64,000 nt of DNA from NCBI GenBank assembly GCA_965178585.1, contig OZ238267.1, positions 3,116,605 to 3,180,604 of the forward strand. Direction: 5' to 3'. This DNA is from Marifrigoribacter sp965178585 (GTDB lineage Bacteria > Bacteroidota > Bacteroidia > Flavobacteriales > Flavobacteriaceae). This document shows, piece after piece, positions 63,544 through 64,000 of the stretch. A program made the position numbers and the translations under genes. The first letter of the stretch is position 1, and each line of letters opens with the position of its first letter. The notes under the pieces were generated by a model that made no database searches, was not told the origin of the DNA, and worked only from the letters and a program-made list of their open reading frames with translations.

Positions 63544-63557
63544 GTAACATTTGTTAC
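63544..63557. promoter_or_regulatory. Crp/Fnr-type palindrome GTAAC-N4-GTTAC
   Basis: Two exact inverse five-base half-sites separated by four bases, the geometry of FNR sites (TTGAT-N4-ATCAA). Located 51 bases upstream of the YeeE/YedE gene and 0.9 kb from a Crp/Fnr regulator gene. Confidence 0.5.
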
Positions 63558-63608
63558 TAAATAATCTTTATTAGATTGTTATTTTTAACTGCTTTTTAAT
63601 AAAAACTT

Positions 63609-64000
63609 ATGGATTTTTTACTAGAACCTTGGCCTTGGTATGTTGCAGGGCCACTGATTACAATAATTATGTTTCTCTTGTTTTATTACGGGAAAAAATT
63701 TGGAATCTCATCAAATCTTGAGACCATGTGCGCAATTGGAGCTGCTGGTAAATTAGTAGATTTTTTTCAATTTGATTGGAGAAAAAACTATTGGAATTTA
63801 ATGTTTGTGTTGGGTACTGTAATTGGAGGTTTTATTGCTTACCAATATTTAACTCCAAATGAGTTAGTAGCAATTAGCCAGGAAACCATAAATGACCTCA
63901 CAGAACTAGGATTTCAAAACGCAGGAGCTCAATATTTACCAGATGAAATTTTTAGTATCGAAACGATGTTTTCATTAAAGGGATTTCTAATATTATTAAT
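63609..64000 (+). CDS. YeeE/YedE-family transporter, cut by right edge
   Basis: The first 130 codons are visible. The N-terminus MDFLLEPWPWYVAGPLI and the following YYGKKFGISSNLETMCAIG (membrane helix then conserved loop) match YeeE/YedE proteins, inner-membrane transporters of thiosulfate or related sulfur compounds. At least three hydrophobic segments are seen before the edge. In Bacteroidota these genes usually come as a pair with a second half-size protein, which would lie outside the window. Confidence 0.85.
   Translation, partial: MDFLLEPWPWYVAGPLITIIMFLLFYYGKKFGISSNLETMCAIGAAGKLVDFFQFDWRKNYWNLMFVLGTVIGGFIAYQYLTPNELVAISQETINDLTELGFQNAGAQYLPDEIFSIETMFSLKGFLILL

Noticed and set aside
1..64000. 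CRISPR arrays, rRNA operons, insertion sequences, SusC/SusD pairs
   Set aside because: No regularly spaced direct repeats, no rRNA-like sequence, no transposase and no TonB-dependent receptor gene were seen on either strand.

Overview
The window is AT-rich (roughly one third G+C by eye) and comes from a member of the Bacteroidota, most likely a marine-type Flavobacteriaceae. Evidence for this: TAnnTTTG -7 promoter boxes before many genes, no obvious Shine-Dalgarno sequences, type IX secretion (T9SS) C-terminal sorting domains on several secreted proteins, lipoproteins with a Cys directly before charged residues, a complete Bat/MoxR operon, and family members typical of flavobacteria (DUF983, DUF4173, ALDH7-type aldehyde dehydrogenase, 3-hydroxyanthranilate dioxygenase).

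1-~8160: the right end of an integrated mobile element that continues beyond the left edge. It holds a type IIG-like restriction-modification enzyme (cut by the edge), a small membrane ORF, an iteron-like repeat cluster with two perfect palindromes, a RepA-like AAA ATPase, two unknown genes, an excisionase-like HTH protein, another unknown gene and a tyrosine recombinase. The cargo is a restriction system; the ATPase plus iterons suggest a plasmid-like replication module. The element abuts the 3' end of gdhA.

8223-22641: housekeeping genes. These are a frame-broken glutamate dehydrogenase, an outer-membrane protein, a cystathionine gamma-synthase-like enzyme, a DUF3298 lipoprotein, DinB-like and ArsC/Spx-like proteins, a DUF481 barrel, an EamA transporter (frameshifted), a thioesterase, a YheT-like hydrolase, yicC-gmk-nadD, gpsA, pheS and CvpA. 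Convergent genes often abut with no spacer.

22644-31713: a nine-kilobase leftward operon moxR-DUF58-(BatD-like)-batA-batB-batC-batD-batE, with most genes overlapping or a few bases apart.

31907-43454: an SDR oxidoreductase, an AlbA_2-type protein with a TTG start, an SPFH/GYF_2 and zinc-ribbon membrane pair resembling Bacillus YdjI/YdjG, a coupled M43 metalloprotease and seven-repeat FG-GAP T9SS protein, an ALDH7 dehydrogenase, 3-hydroxyanthranilate dioxygenase, a CAP-domain lipoprotein and an isoaspartyl peptidase.

43447-54380: small proteins, a DUF4173 membrane protein, a translationally coupled beta-mannosidase, GH20 hexosaminidase and CutC set (glycan breakdown), a CYTH protein, DNA polymerase IV, an SH3 lipoprotein and DUF983.

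54522-64000: a tandem duplication of 1200-residue T9SS-exported S8 proteases, each preceded by a hairpin at identical spacing; then a Crp/Fnr regulator, a nitroreductase carrying the iodotyrosine deiodinase Glu-Tyr-Lys triad, and the start of a YeeE/YedE transporter with an FNR-geometry palindrome upstream.

Three genes (gdhA, the EamA transporter, the M43 protease) contain small indels that can each be reversed to restore a perfect family protein. They are either recent mutations or sequence errors. I found no rRNA, complete tRNA, CRISPR array or insertion sequence.
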